From positions 954,217-1,018,216 of the forward strand of contig QEOQ01000345.1 in assembly GCA_010279815.1 (NCBI GenBank): a stretch of DNA of 64,000 nt, written 5' to 3'. Made by a program: the position numbers and the translations under genes. Positions 1 to 12,800 of the stretch are shown one piece after another. The notes under the pieces are model-generated. The model was not told the DNA's origin. It was given only the letters and a program-made list of their open reading frames with translations, and did no database searches. Source of the DNA: Brachionus plicatilis. Its lineage: Eukaryota; Rotifera; Eurotatoria; Ploima; Brachionidae. Numbering within the stretch: the first letter of the stretch is position 1; each line of letters begins with the position of its first letter.

Positions 1-778
1 TAAAAAAATTTAAATTTTGTAAAAACAAGTTAAATTAGTTGCTGCAAGGCTTTATTTGATGATTCCATTTCTGTTTGGATTTTAATTAATTTAAATACAA
101 AATTTAGTAATCTATTAGCTTAAGTTCTTCTATGAGTAAAAGAAAAACAAATGATGTTGAGGGAACAATGAAGAAGAAAAACAAAAAGGAGATACTTTAA
201 GGCAAGTTTATAATTGAAGGCCTTTTTTTAATTTGGATAAAAAAATCGATATGGTGGAATAAGCAATTCGTTTTAATGATGCTTAAAAAATTCAATAAAC
301 ATATTTAAACAACAAGCAGGTTTAAATATACAAATAAAATTAGAAAAAAAATTCAATTTTTTTAAATTCAAAAAATCAAAATTACTGTTTTTCTATACAC
401 ATGAACAATCGGCCTTAAACAATCATTTGAAAGCTATATTAATTAAAAAAATATCTATTTTTATGCTTGGTTAAATTTTCATTCTAAAAATAATATCTTA
501 AAAAAGGTTCATTTTATATTAAATTAAATTATTAAATTATTAATCACCAAAATTGAGACTAAAGGTATTGCAATAAAAATTTAATCAATAATTATTTTTT
601 ATGATTTAACAAATAAAATCATAAAATTCCTATTTTTTTAGGTGAAAAAATTTAATTTAGATTTCCATAATAATTAGTAAATATTAAATTAAAATAAAGT
701 CGCTTGAGGTTTTAAGTTCAAATCCCTGTGAAGTCAAATAAATATTAAGAAGAAAGAATTAAATAGTAAATGCATTCA

Positions 779-2002
779 GAATTTTATTACTTCTATTCAC
801 CTGATTTGATTCCATTGCCAAATTATTACTTTGGAAAGGAACTGCATATCGAAAATAAGAATTTGGCATTAAACCTATTTGATCCTCTTTTGAGAGCATT
901 TTGAAACCTTACAAATATTTTGACTTTTTTAATTATGATAAAACTCTGGAGCAAAAATTTACATACAAGATGAACCTTATGATCATGAGAAAAAGAAAAG
1001 AATACTTGAATATACAAAGAAGTTAAAAGAATGTATTTTAATAAAAAGAAAACACCTAAAAAAATAAAACGCTGATTAAAGATATCTATTTTTTATTATA
1101 TCTTTTGAATGAAGGACAGATTATATATTGAATGAAAATAATTTGTTGCATAACGCAGAAAAAAGAATACTGGATTGTATTTATTTAGATCTAATGGGTG
1201 TTCAAAAAAGGTTGGCGCGTTTTTGTTCTTTAAAATTTTTTTTATTTATTTAGTTCGATAAAAAAAGATAATTTTTCTGTAAAACAATTTTACGCAAGAT
1301 TCCGTTTTTCGCAAATTTCAATTTTTCGTAAATTCAAAATTTTTCTCCAGTAAAAAAGGGTAAAAAAATGTGAAATCAAATAAAAAAAGTAAAATATAAA
1401 CATAATTAAAATATAAATATTTTCAAAACAAAAAAATTATTTTATTAATTTATTTAATAATTTTTACAAAATTTTTAATCATATATTTATTATTAATAGG
1501 TTTTTTAAGACCGTTTAATTAAGACCTATTCACAAAGACAAATCAGTCGAAAACCTTTATCAATAAAAAGTTATCGCAAAAAAACCTTAAAAGGATCATT
1601 TTTTGACTTTTTTTAAATTTGGTTAAAGTTGGAGTTTTTTTGCAATAACTTTTGACCTAAGAGTTAATTAAGTGATTTATATACCATTTAAAAACTTATA
1701 AAATTATTTTTTTGACAATAAATAAATCTCAAAATCTTAAAATCAAAACTTGCAACGACACGAGGTTTTTTACCAAAATTCAAGACTAAATGGCCTATTT
1801 GAAGGCAATAAATAAAATAAAAAAGATAACTATTTGTCATGTTCAAAATTTAAGATCTTTTAGATATTGCAAATCTATTTTTTTAAAGAAAAAAAACGCG
1901 CCAACCTTTTTCGAACACCCGTTAGGCTATTTCAAAAATTGTATAAAGAGTAGAAGAAATATTCCTGAAAACGATGAGGAACTTTTAACAGTTTCAACAT
2001 AG
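779..2002 (+). pseudogene. Decayed transposase-like coding remnant (Tc1/IS630-type?)
   Basis: Bases 779-900 translate without a stop into a stretch containing YSPDLIPLPNYYFGKEL. This resembles the YSPDLxPxE segment near the last catalytic residue of Tc1/mariner/IS630 DDE transposases. A second open stretch (about 1141-1193 plus 1925-2002) is split by the inverted-repeat element at 1194-1922. If the element and one TA are ignored, the reading frame runs on to a stop at about 2002. There are stops and frameshifts between the two parts, so this is not a working gene. The family call rests on one short motif and is tentative. Confidence 0.35.
1194..1922. mobile_element. 729-bp TA-flanked inverted-repeat element (MITE, Tc1/mariner-like)
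   Basis: The left end (ATGGGTGTTCAAAAAAGG..., 1194 on) and the right end (...CCTTTTTCGAACACCCGT, to 1922) are reverse complements over roughly 40 bp with about three mismatches. Both ends carry the core GGTTGGCGCG. Each end is flanked by TA (1192-1193 and 1923-1924), the target duplication expected of Tc1/mariner elements. The interior is AT-rich and has no credible transposase, so it looks non-autonomous. Confidence 0.7.
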
Positions 2003-2099
2003 GAAATAACGCAACAAAGAATTGATTTTGACCAACAGGTTGCTTTATTTCGCAAAAAAACTACCATCATTGCCTTAAAGACAACTGATAGTTTATTTA

Positions 2100-2640
2100 T
2101 TTTATTCATTTATTTATTTATCTGTATCGGGCTGAAGCTTCTTCAAAATAAAAAATAAAAAAAGAAAATATAAAATTAAAAAGTAAAAGTAAAATAAGTT
2201 TTAAAAAGTAAAAGATAAATAAGAAAAATTGAAGAAAGTAGTGTCAGGTGCTACATGTTTTAGAATTGAACGTTTCATTGAAGAAAGAAGAGATAGTAAG
2301 ATAGCAATTTAACAATGAAGTTATTCTGTCCCATTTGTTACCAGACTGATGGAGGAATACTACAAAGCTGGTTTTGAGTCAAGATATATCAAATACCCGA
2401 CTACATTGTTTAATTGCTTCTTAACTATTTGTTCTCTTTTTCCTAAAACGTTCAATATTAAAATATGTAGCACATGTAACTACTTATTTCAATTTTTATT
2501 TAACTTTTTTATTTTATTTTAACTTATTTTACTTTTATTGTAATTTAAACTTTTGTTTTTTTTGATTATTTTATTTTTACTTTTATGATCATTATTTTTA
2601 ATCTAAAGAGGCTTTTTCTTGAAACCGATAAAAAAAATAA
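2100..2640. repeat. Dispersed repeat, copy 1
   Basis: The stretch from the ACCAGACTGATGGAGGAAT block (about 2340) to TAATCTAAAGAGGCTTT (about 2615) aligns by eye with 55460-55830. Shared blocks include TCAAGATATATC(A/G)AATA, TTGTTTAATTGCT and the closing TAATCT(A/G)AAGAG. The upstream part (TTTATCTGTA...) resembles 51250-51300 beside the assembly gap. It is probably an old interspersed element; no coding capacity was seen. Confidence 0.45.
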
Positions 2641-3170
2641 AATAATTAATAAATAATTTGCAGCCATTTATAGTTTGAATTTTGAAAGCCTTTTAAACTT
2701 TGAAAAAAAAAATTGATATTCTTTCCTTATAAATGTTTTTAATTTTATTTACTCAGATCTGGAAATCTAAGAAAAATTTTAAAACAAACGCAAAACTTTG
2801 TATTAAAACTATAATTTAGATTGTTTTAGCATCATCCTTTAAAAGAGGAAAATATATATCAAGTATTTTTTTTAAAAATATTTTACAATATCTATGGCTT
2901 TATGAAAGAATTAGACGAACCAATCAAAAAGCAATTAAGCAAGCATGGACTGTTTCAGCTCTACATCTACAGTTGTTCAGCTTGTCAAAGAGATAATACT
3001 CTTTGTGCAGTCATCACTACTACTACTACATTTGAATATAAAATTTTTAAAAATTAAAATATTTTTTAAAAAAGGAGGAATAAATATTTAGGAAATTTTT
3101 ATTATTTTTCTTAAAAACAAATTCATGTAACTATTTCGTAGCATTTAAATTAATTTAAAAAATTTGATTT

Positions 3171-3488
3171 TCAATTTTTCTTGCAATATTGATAAAAATA
3201 ATTGATGTAACATTGCAGACCAGGTTTGCAACCACAAGTTGAAGAACTCCAGCTACAATTTTGATTTTCAGTCAAATATCTTTGACAAGTTCCTTCTGAT
3301 GCCGGTTCGAAAGATGGATATTGAATAGGGAATAGACAACATTCATTTTCGAAATCACAATCCGAATTGGAAGTGCATTTTCTTTCTATTACATTTGCTA
3401 AAATAGCCGTAAATGAAAATAATTGAATAAAAAAAAATGCTAGAGCTGTTTTTTTCAACATCTTTAATTTTTCAAAAAATTCCGTCAT
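3171..3488 (-). CDS. Small secreted ten-cysteine protein, prokineticin/colipase-like fold
   Basis: This is a single open frame of 105 aa. A hydrophobic N-terminus (about residues 10-31, AFFFIQLFSFTAILA) looks like a signal peptide. Met-10 (position 3461) is an alternative, more typical start. The mature part has ten cysteines spaced C-x6-C-x5-CC-x16-C-x8-C-x6-C-x-C-x5-C-x8-C. This is the pattern of the prokineticin/colipase/Dickkopf-C fold, including the CC pair and the C-x-C. Invertebrate astakines and related secreted ligands share that pattern. The protein is probably extracellular and disulfide-rich. The ligand role is an inference from cysteine spacing only, and a protease-inhibitor-like fold is a possible alternative. 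Confidence 0.7.
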   Translation of the reverse strand: MTEFFEKLKMLKKTALAFFFIQLFSFTAILANVIERKCTSNSDCDFENECCLFPIQYPSFEPASEGTCQRYLTENQNCSWSSSTCGCKPGLQCYINYFYQYCKKN

Positions 3489-3802
3489 CTTTTATACTAA
3501 AATTATCAATGATGATAGCACAATTTTATATTATTTTTTAATTAAATATATTGAAAATTTAATTCTTTAATATCAAATTTCTTTCAAAAATTTATTTTAT
3601 TCAAATTTAAATTTAAAAGTTAAAATTGATACTTCTTGCAAAAAATGTTTGCTAATCTTTGTGTAAATGAACAAAAAATATTATTTTTAAATTTTTTTAA
3701 CTTGATTTACATTTGTTAAGTTTTCTCACGGTTTAATTTTAAATCTTCAATTTTCATTTTCAAAATTTATATTTAAAATTTTTTATTGAACAAAAATTTA
3801 AT

Positions 3803-6800
3803 TTATAAAAGTGTAGCAGCTGAGTTTGAAATAAGAGCTGATGAAATTGTTGCTGCTGATCGAATATTCGAATTAGACTGGGTATTTTGTTGACTTGATG
3901 AATTACCAGGTTTGGCTGAAGCAATTGAAATAGTTGGATTTGGCGAAAATTGCTGGTCAACTGCGGCCAGCTTATTCTGAATCTTCATACCTAAATTATT
4001 ATACTGTTTGTTTATAAAATATTCTAGTTCTTGATCTCTATGATCACGTGACACTTGTCCAAATAAAGAAACAGGCATGTTTGATGCAGGTAGCTTTTCG
4101 CCATTTGGAAATTGAACTCTAAAAAATATTCATTAGTCATATGCATTGGGAAAATGGTTTGATTAGAGGAAAGCGTTAGTTAAATCAAGGGCAAGAGGCA
4201 GGTTTTGCTTGGTACTTACTCTGGTGTTATTCTAAAGTATTGTGGTTTGTTTAAAAGTCTAAGAGCTCTAATTAGTTTTTAAAAAATACCATGTTATACA
4301 AGATTTAAATTTTTTTCCTAGTACTTACTCTTCACGAGCGCTTTTTTCTCTCGCTTCAAATATATCCGGTATGGAAAATTGAGAATTAACCATTTCTGGA
4401 GTTAGTTTTAAATCAACATCTTTGCTCAATATCGAAACATGATCGTCTTCATTTCTAAACAAAACAATTAAAAGTTAGAAACAAAATAAAAAAAAAAAAG
4501 AATTAAAAAAAATTTAATTTTTTTTTTCCTCTCGATGCTTACTCTTCGCCAGCCAAGGTTTTTTTGTCATCTTCGGGCAGTCCCGAGAGCAGATGCGGTG
4601 TGTCTGTAGGCATCAAATCAGTTCCAAAAGTGTTAGACCATCTTGGCACCCACACATCGGTTATGGTTGGTGTATTTGACAAAGATATAAGACCTTGACT
4701 TGGAAACTTTTTCCATGTCATTATGCCTTTGATTACATCTTCGCGATCTAAAAATTTTTTTTGTGTAGTAAAAGTCTGGTCTTGCTCGAACCTTGGTAGG
4801 GGATTCAAGTGATGATTCAAGTCTATGCCCGAATAAGGCAACATTTTTTGGTATGAAATCAGACCTGGGGCTGGATTCTATAAAAATTAATTTTAAAAAA
4901 TTCAAAAATTAATTTTATTAAATTTACAAAGATATGAAGTGGATGAAATTGAGGTGGCTGAGAGAGTTCTTTTGATGGGTTCAAGTCTAATATTTGAGTA
5001 GTTATTTGTTCTGTTGGGTTCTTTTGATTTGTCTTTACTGGAGGTACAGAATCGATTTGAGTTAGTTCATCTTCGGCACCCACTCTTAATTTTTGAATTC
5101 GTGACTCATGTTTAGGAACAAAATAGTTCTCTAATGAGGGCTTATATGAATTTAGTTTGTATAAAACAGGCACAGCTAGATTTAAGTAGGGTGTTTCAGT
5201 TTGAACTTGGAATTCTAGCGGTCTAACGGCAACGTAGCCTAAAGAGTCTAGTTTTGATATGCTGGATAGCTTCTCAAAATGTTTTGCTTGCTGATCCTGT
5301 AATTCTTTGAACTCGACCACTTGGGGGAAAAAATAAGTTCCCATATGCTTGTTGGATACTAATTTTAGAATAGCATTTTGGTCAACATTTTCTCCACGAA
5401 TTCGCTTTGTGTAAATGTCTATGTAGTTTTCGATGTTGAATTTTATGTCCTCGACTGTTTCTGAGTCGTTCAATGCTTCGTTCCATGAATCGATGAATTT
5501 TTTTATTAGACTCAAGCATTTGAGAAGACGATTTCTCACTATTACCTTTTAATGTAATAATTAGTTACCAAATTGGTTTTCATAATTTAAAAATTTATAT
5601 GTTATTTTATTAAAATCAATTTTAAAATTTTTAAGATCATGGAAATTTTAATTCACTTAAACAAATAAAAATAAAATCTTATATTAATTAGTTTGTGTTT
5701 TATTTTTTTTTTTTAGGAAAAAAATTTTTTTATCAGCTGATAAATTTAGCAGAACGAATTTTAAACCTAAACAAAAAAAATTTTTCAAATTTAATTATTG
5801 GGTTTTGTCAAAAATTCACAAAGCCATTCTGATAAATGTTTAAATAATCATTTTTAAATCAAGTTATTTTAAATGAAAAGAAATAAAGTTTATATATTTC
5901 AAATCAAATATGAAATCATACAATGAATAAATTAAAAAAATGCATTACATAAATTAATAAATAAATGATTTTCTAGTTGTCGGTTTTGGATCAACAGTTT
6001 TGTCTTTTAAACATTATTCATAAAATAAAATGAAAAAATTCTAATTTAAATGTATTCAAATTAAAATTTTTCTAAAAACTTTAATTGTTTAATTGTTTAA
6101 TTGTTTTTATTTTTTTATAATTGCTTTTTTTTAAAGGGACCCAGTCAACCCAAAAGTAATGAAAAATCAATGATTCTTTAAAGAATCATTATAAAATCAT
6201 TGAAAAATTAATGATTTTATAAAGAAATTTTGAGGAAAGATATTATTAAAGAAATTTTCCTTTAAAAATCATTACAAAATCATCTAAATTTTGTGCAAAA
6301 AAATCATTAGAGATATTTTCCTTAGAAAATCATTATAAAATCATCAAAATTTTTAACATTTAATGAGGAAACTTTTTGCAAAAAAATTATTGGAGAAATT
6401 TTCCTTAGAAATCATTACAAAATCATCTAAATTTTGTGCAAAAAATTATTAGAGATTTTTTTCCTTAGAAAATCATTACTTTTTCAGTATGATTCAATTT
6501 TCTGATAATTATAGAGAAAAAAAATTGTTTTAAACTTTATTTATATTTAGAAGATAAAATGATATATTTTTAATTTATTTGTTTATCTATAACTAGCTAA
6601 TTTTTTTTTAGATCAATGTTGATGTTGATCCAAGATTCAATTAAATAATTTAAATTAGGTATTTTTAAAAATTCAATCTTTCTTTTTAAGTTAACTTAAA
6701 GCTGGATATGTTATTAAACAAAAGGTATTTGTTTATTTGCGAGGAACGAGCTAATTAAACAAACGTGAATGTGTATACATAATCGATTACTGAACTATTT

Positions 6801-9800
6801 GAGAAAAATTATTGACGAAGTTCGTCAATAGACAATACACATGAGAAGAAGAAATCAATCTTATTTATATTAATTGATAGTAGATTTTATAACAAAATAA
6901 ACTTTACTTAATTGCAAATAATAATCTTAATTTGAAAATTGCAGTTGTTATTAATATTATGCATCTTGCAATTGCTCTTTAATCATACACTACTTTAAAC
7001 TACTTATCTTGAATATTTTAATAGTAGTTTAACGGCTTGTTACTCGCAAATATAAAGTTCTGCTTCTCTACCTAGTTTCTTTTCCATATAGCTATCTTCG
7101 TTTAAGATTAAATTATTAACTTAATTTTTCAATTAAATTTTTGATTTAATCCTTATCCATCAAAGAAATAACAAGCAAGGTTAAAGATTAGAATAGGTCA
7201 ATTTTAACCCATGCATGAATTTTGCATTTATTGCATTTAATACATAAGAGAGCATTAATAAAATTGCTTAAACGGACGACGGAGACGGATTAGGGTTAAA
7301 ATCAAGGGGCGTGGTAAGTTCATGCAAACAATTACATGTTTTTCATATTTTGAAAAAAAGAAAGAAATTTTAGCCAATTAAAAGAATGAGTTGTAAAAAT
7401 ACGTTAATTTTTACTTTGATATTATAGATTCAGATCGATATTTAATTCAGGACAAGTTTGTTTTTATTTTTTAATTATTTTGGCTAAAATGAAAAATAGA
7501 TCAAAAATAGAGCCGTGTTCTAGATATTAGTAGATGTTCCAAACCTTTTTAATGCTTTTCAATTTTTTTTAGATATCCGAGTGTATTCAAAGCCTGATTT
7601 CTTCACTAATAATAAGCAGAATTAACAACTAAAATCAGTAAATTAATTGGTTAAATACACAATTATCATACTTTAATTGATTATCTAGATTTTTAGATTT
7701 TCACAAAATAGGCTTATAGCCCAAAGCACTCGATAGTTTAGCAATTTAGTCACCATTTAACCATTATCTATTAGCGCGGGAATAGACACTTGGTATTTTA
7801 AAAAAACATTAGTATTTGAAAATAATATTTTATTATTACTCAACAATAACCTATAATTTACTTTGAATTAATTAAATATTTTCATCTTTTTCAAAAAATT
7901 TATTTTCTATTTTTTGTTTTTTATTTTATGCAACGCCAGAATGGGCGTAAATTGAATCAAATAAACAGAAAACTACAAGAATGAAATTAAAAAAAAGAAA
8001 TTTATCCTAATTTATCTTTAAAAAGTCCCTGAATATAAATAAAAAATAAATAATATTTTATACAAAACCCTTTATAAAATGTTCATAAAAATCTTAAAAG
8101 GTACCTTCAATAAAAAAATTGAAAAAAAATAAATATTTTTACATGATGATTTATAGATGATTTTTTAATGATTCTTTAATGAAATCTTAATGAAATTGAG
8201 TCCAATATCTTTAAAGAATCATTACAAATTTTCCTCATGAAATCTTTAAAGAATCATTAAATTTGGGTTGACTGGGGAAAGATCTGGACAATTTATACTT
8301 TTACTTTGGCAAATTTAGAATTTGTGAAACAATTTTAAGAAAAGTAGAAAATAATTTTAAAAAATTTCCCTTTTTTGATTAATTTAATTTTTTTCAAAGT
8401 AATATTTGAATTTTTAAAAATATAATCAATTTGGTAGAAAAATATCAACACAATATTTGAAATTGAATTTTTTCTTAATTGAATTTAATTACTTTTAAAA
8501 GAGAAATAGAATAATAAAATGAATTACCTTTCGAACAGCTTGAATAAAAGTGTCCAAAGCCATAAATCTCAATTGCCATATTTGATTCTTGAATGTATCG
8601 AAAGTTATGTCAGTGCGTCCGGTCTAAATTATAAAAAATATAGCAGAAAACTAACCCACTAGATTTGTCTTACTTGTTTGTAATCTCTCACAGTCCTGCA
8701 TTCTAGTTCTAGGGTCCTTTGTCGGTTTATTTCGTCTTCCAAAAATGGAACCCCAATCGAAAGCTTAAAATAAAATTTGAAAAAAATTAAAAATTTGATT
8801 AATAAATCATTGTTTAATCTAAAAATCTTGTCGATGTTTATAATAACCTTATACCATAAAATAAAAAATAATCAAAATAATTCTTATAAAAAAAATTAAT
8901 TTGGCTGTATAAAAAAATAAATTTCTAATGAAAAAATAGAGTTTATTTTAACAGTACTCGTAATTCACAAAATTTGACAATTTATTCAGTTTTAAGAAAT
9001 TTTCTAATTATTGATGAATGATTTAGAATATTTTTCGGACAAAAATGTGATTTTAATTAAATTTTTTTTAATATTTTTTACATTTTATTACATAATTTTA
9101 CAAAAAAATAATTTTCATAAACTGTAAAAAAAGATATTTTTTTGTAATAAAATTTAATTTTCAGTAAATTCTGTTTTTTATGCATAAAGTTCAGCATTTT
9201 GAAGTTTAGGACCAAAAAAATCAGATCAAACAATATTTATTTTAAAGTTTTGAATGGTATTTGATTAAATCTCTCTGCAAATGCTAGATAATGCTCTCTA
9301 AAAGATAAATTTAAGTTTTTAAACGAATAAAAACTCAATTTTGTTTAATCAAGTAAAAAAATGTCAACAGGTTACAAATTATTTCCACAAATAAAATTTT
9401 TAGATATTTTTTTCCAAAATAACTTACTTTATATTCATACTCAGCTTTGGCACGGCTAGCTAAAATGTCTTCTCTCGTTTCAGGATCAACTGGTGATTCA
9501 CCAAGTTTCACTTGCCATTTAAGTTGATTTTTGCGTTCTTCATCTTCAAGTTCATTGACTCTTTGCAGAAAAATTGCTTCCTTTGCCTGGGCAGATATTT
9601 TTGACGAATTTTTAGCCGATGATTTCAGTTCTTTTAGACTTAGCTTCCCTTTAGTCTGAATCAAAACTCTAGAAACAGCCCATGGGTTGTTTAAATTAAC
9701 AGGCACTCGATATCCATCGTAGTCAACAAAACGCTCTTCTTTCATAACAATGTCCTTGTTGGATGTAGTAAGCTCTTTTATGTTGGATCGCTTAGCTGAG

Positions 9801-12800
9801 CGAACATCAGGCGATGCCATTCCAGAATCATCCATAAAAGATCTTGAATTCAAGCTGTCATCATCCTTATACTCGTTGAAAAAATCATCCTCATCATCGT
9901 CTTCTTTTTCAGCAGGTTCTTCGACCTTTTTTTCCGGAATCTGCGCTAATTTGTTATATTTGCTCAAAGCTTCTTCCCTTGTGAAAGACAAGAATTTAGA
10001 CTCATATTTTAATTGTCTTAAATTTATTCTACCTGTCCAGGCCTGGTGTAGATGAGCCGAAAAATGTACAAACTATTGGCTTCGAATTGAATTGAGATAT
10101 GACCAGTTGAATGGTCATCACTGCTGTACAAAACTCTTTTGGTGAAAAAGTTACGTTTATGGTGGCATCTCGATTGTATGGTATAACTCCTTCTAATGGT
10201 TCGATTTGAAATGCTGGATTACGTTCTAAAATTTCTATAATATATTCAAATTCAATGGGAGCCGAGCTACGCAATTTAAAGCTTCGCTTCAAACTGAAAA
10301 AAAACTTGGTCAGTCATTTGACTTAAATTTAAAATTGAAGCTCAAAAAGTCTCATTTAAATATGGTTAACTATTAATTTTTTATTTTAGTAAAAATTTAT
10401 AAAAAAAACTAAAAAATTAACTTTTAAATTAAAAAAAAAAGCTTTTTTTTTAAATTTTTCAACTGGTTATATTGAGTAAAAAAATGGCATAAGATTAATT
10501 ATTGACTAATAGTTAAATTTAGCTTTTGAAAAATTCATTTTCAAAAGAAAAAACAAAATGATAAATATTAAAAAAATTCAACTTATTTATTCTGAATAAA
10601 CTTTTTTATTTAATTCAAATCAATTAAGCAATCAATTCATAGAACTAATTTTAAAATCTAGAAAAAAATTCAAAAGATTTGTACTATTTATGTTCTTTTA
10701 CATTTATGAAAATGAATTGAACTGTTCTTTTTTTAAACTGATTGAGGCTGGTAAATTTTTAGACCCACTCGTCACAAAAAAAATTCTAGTTCTTGAAATT
10801 AATATTTATGATTAAAATTCTTGTGCACAAAATTATCTTTTAGTGAGAATTATTTTTAAAAAAAGGAACATTTTATTTGTATACAGTAGTGATTTGATAA
10901 TAAGATCCATGGTAAATATACGTAATTTTACGCAAAAATACGTAAAATAAGAATTTTAAAAAGTGGTAAATTAACTTAATTTTATGTAAATAGAAGAAAA
11001 ATTACCAATTTTTATGCAAAATTATGTGAAATTCAAAAAAGCCAAAAAATCTCAAATTTGAATTTGTATTTAAATACAAAAAAAATGATTCCTATAATTC
11101 TTAGTTAAATTGGTTAATTCAAGACAAAGTTAAATATGAAATTAGAAAATTTATTTCCACTTTTCTAAAAAAATTTATACCAGTGACTTGATTTTTTTTA
11201 CTTTTTAAAATAATTTCTTCAAATTTTAATGAAATCATGTTTTATTATTTCGTGATATGTGAATTTTTTAATGTCAAAAAATTTGATGATTTAATTTTTT
11301 ACTCAAAAAAGGAAATTTAGTTTTGAAATTTAATTTTTTTAAATTTTTTCATTTCCATGGAAACGCTAGATAAAAATTGTAAGATGATGTGTATTTATTT
11401 AACGTAATCAAACTGATCATGGCAATGACTTTTCGAGCCAATATTTATTTGTTTAAAAATTACCTTTTTCCCAAGGCCAAATTCGGAAACTTGTAATTTG
11501 TCGGAAACTCGAAAGAAGACAAAATTGGATACGCATGTATCGGCACGTACAAATTCTCATCTCCCTTTTTAAACACATATGTCAAAGCTCAATTGGCTAA
11601 GCCAGCTTGATAGAATTTACGCGAAGTTTATTATTTGTCTTATTTGTGCACCATCAGAACAAGCCAATAAAAAGCTAACAAGTATTTTTACATATACTAA
11701 ATATAATTTAAATTTTTCAGCTATTGAGACGTTTTATAAAAAAAAAAATAAAATTTTTTTTTATATTTTAGAGTTCTGAAAAAAAAATGGAAAAACTACT
11801 TTTTTTAATCTTAGTCATTTTTTCAATTTTGGCCTGTGGTCAAAGCAAAGTACAAGAGTGCGAAGTGTGTGAGTCAGTGATCAACAAACTGCGCGCCGAG
11901 CTGCCCGACGATGCCAAACAGGACGAGATTGAGCTTAAATTCAAGGAATTTTGCAAAAAAGCCAAGGGAAAAGATGAAAAATTCGTAAGTTTTTTAGCAA
12001 AGATAGCTTTTGGTTTGGCTAATTTTTTTTTGAAAGTGTTACTACGTTGGTGGTCTAGAAACTTCGGCCACATACATCATTGGTGAAATGTCCAAGCCGA
12101 TGAGCTGGGGCATGCCAGCTAACAAGATTTGTAAAGACAAACTACTCAAAAAAGACTCGCAGATCTGCGACCTTAAATACGAGAAACAAATTGACTTGGA
12201 CACTGTCGACTTGAAAAAACTCAAAGTCAAGGATTTGAAAAAAATTTTGTCCGATTGGGGCGAGAGCACCTTTGGCATGGCTGAAAAAAGTGACTTCATA
12301 CAAAAAATTGAAGAACTCAAGCCAAAGTATGCGAGCAAAAAAAAGTCTGACTTGTGATAATCGTTTTACTCAGTTATTTATGTTTTATTGTCATTTTTTA
12401 AACTGAATAAAATTTTAATTCTATCAAGCTTTGTTTATTTATTATTTTTTTTTGAAAAATAAATTTACTTGTGAATAAATACGGATGGCGTCTTGGTAGT
12501 ACTTGTACTCCTGGGGTCTGAAGAACACTTTTATTTCTAGCGCAAAACCAGCCACCAATCTTTCCTTGATTTTAATAAAAATTTTTAAAGAAATTTTTTT
12601 TTAATTTTGTTCTTTTGTTGACCAACTTGTTTGACATAGTGTATGGTGAAAAATTTGGTCTGTGGCGGAATGACAGTCATGCGCTGCAGTTGTCCAGATA
12701 TGTTAATCACTTTGAGTATTTGGGTGTATCGTTTTTGGTCGGATTTGTCTATTTCAAAGCCAGAAAAGTGAACCTCTACCGGTGAAACCTCGAAAGCATC

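Noticed and set aside
700..740. tRNA-like B-box string AGTTCAAATCCCT
   Set aside because: No acceptor stem, A box or cloverleaf could be drawn around it. The same goes for similar strings near 39055 and 39195.
826..1017. Minus-strand 63-aa frame
   Set aside because: It opposes the transposase-like stretch and has no coding character.
9750..10055. 101-aa Ser-rich plus-strand frame
   Set aside because: Exact antisense of the CFAP221 acidic exon.
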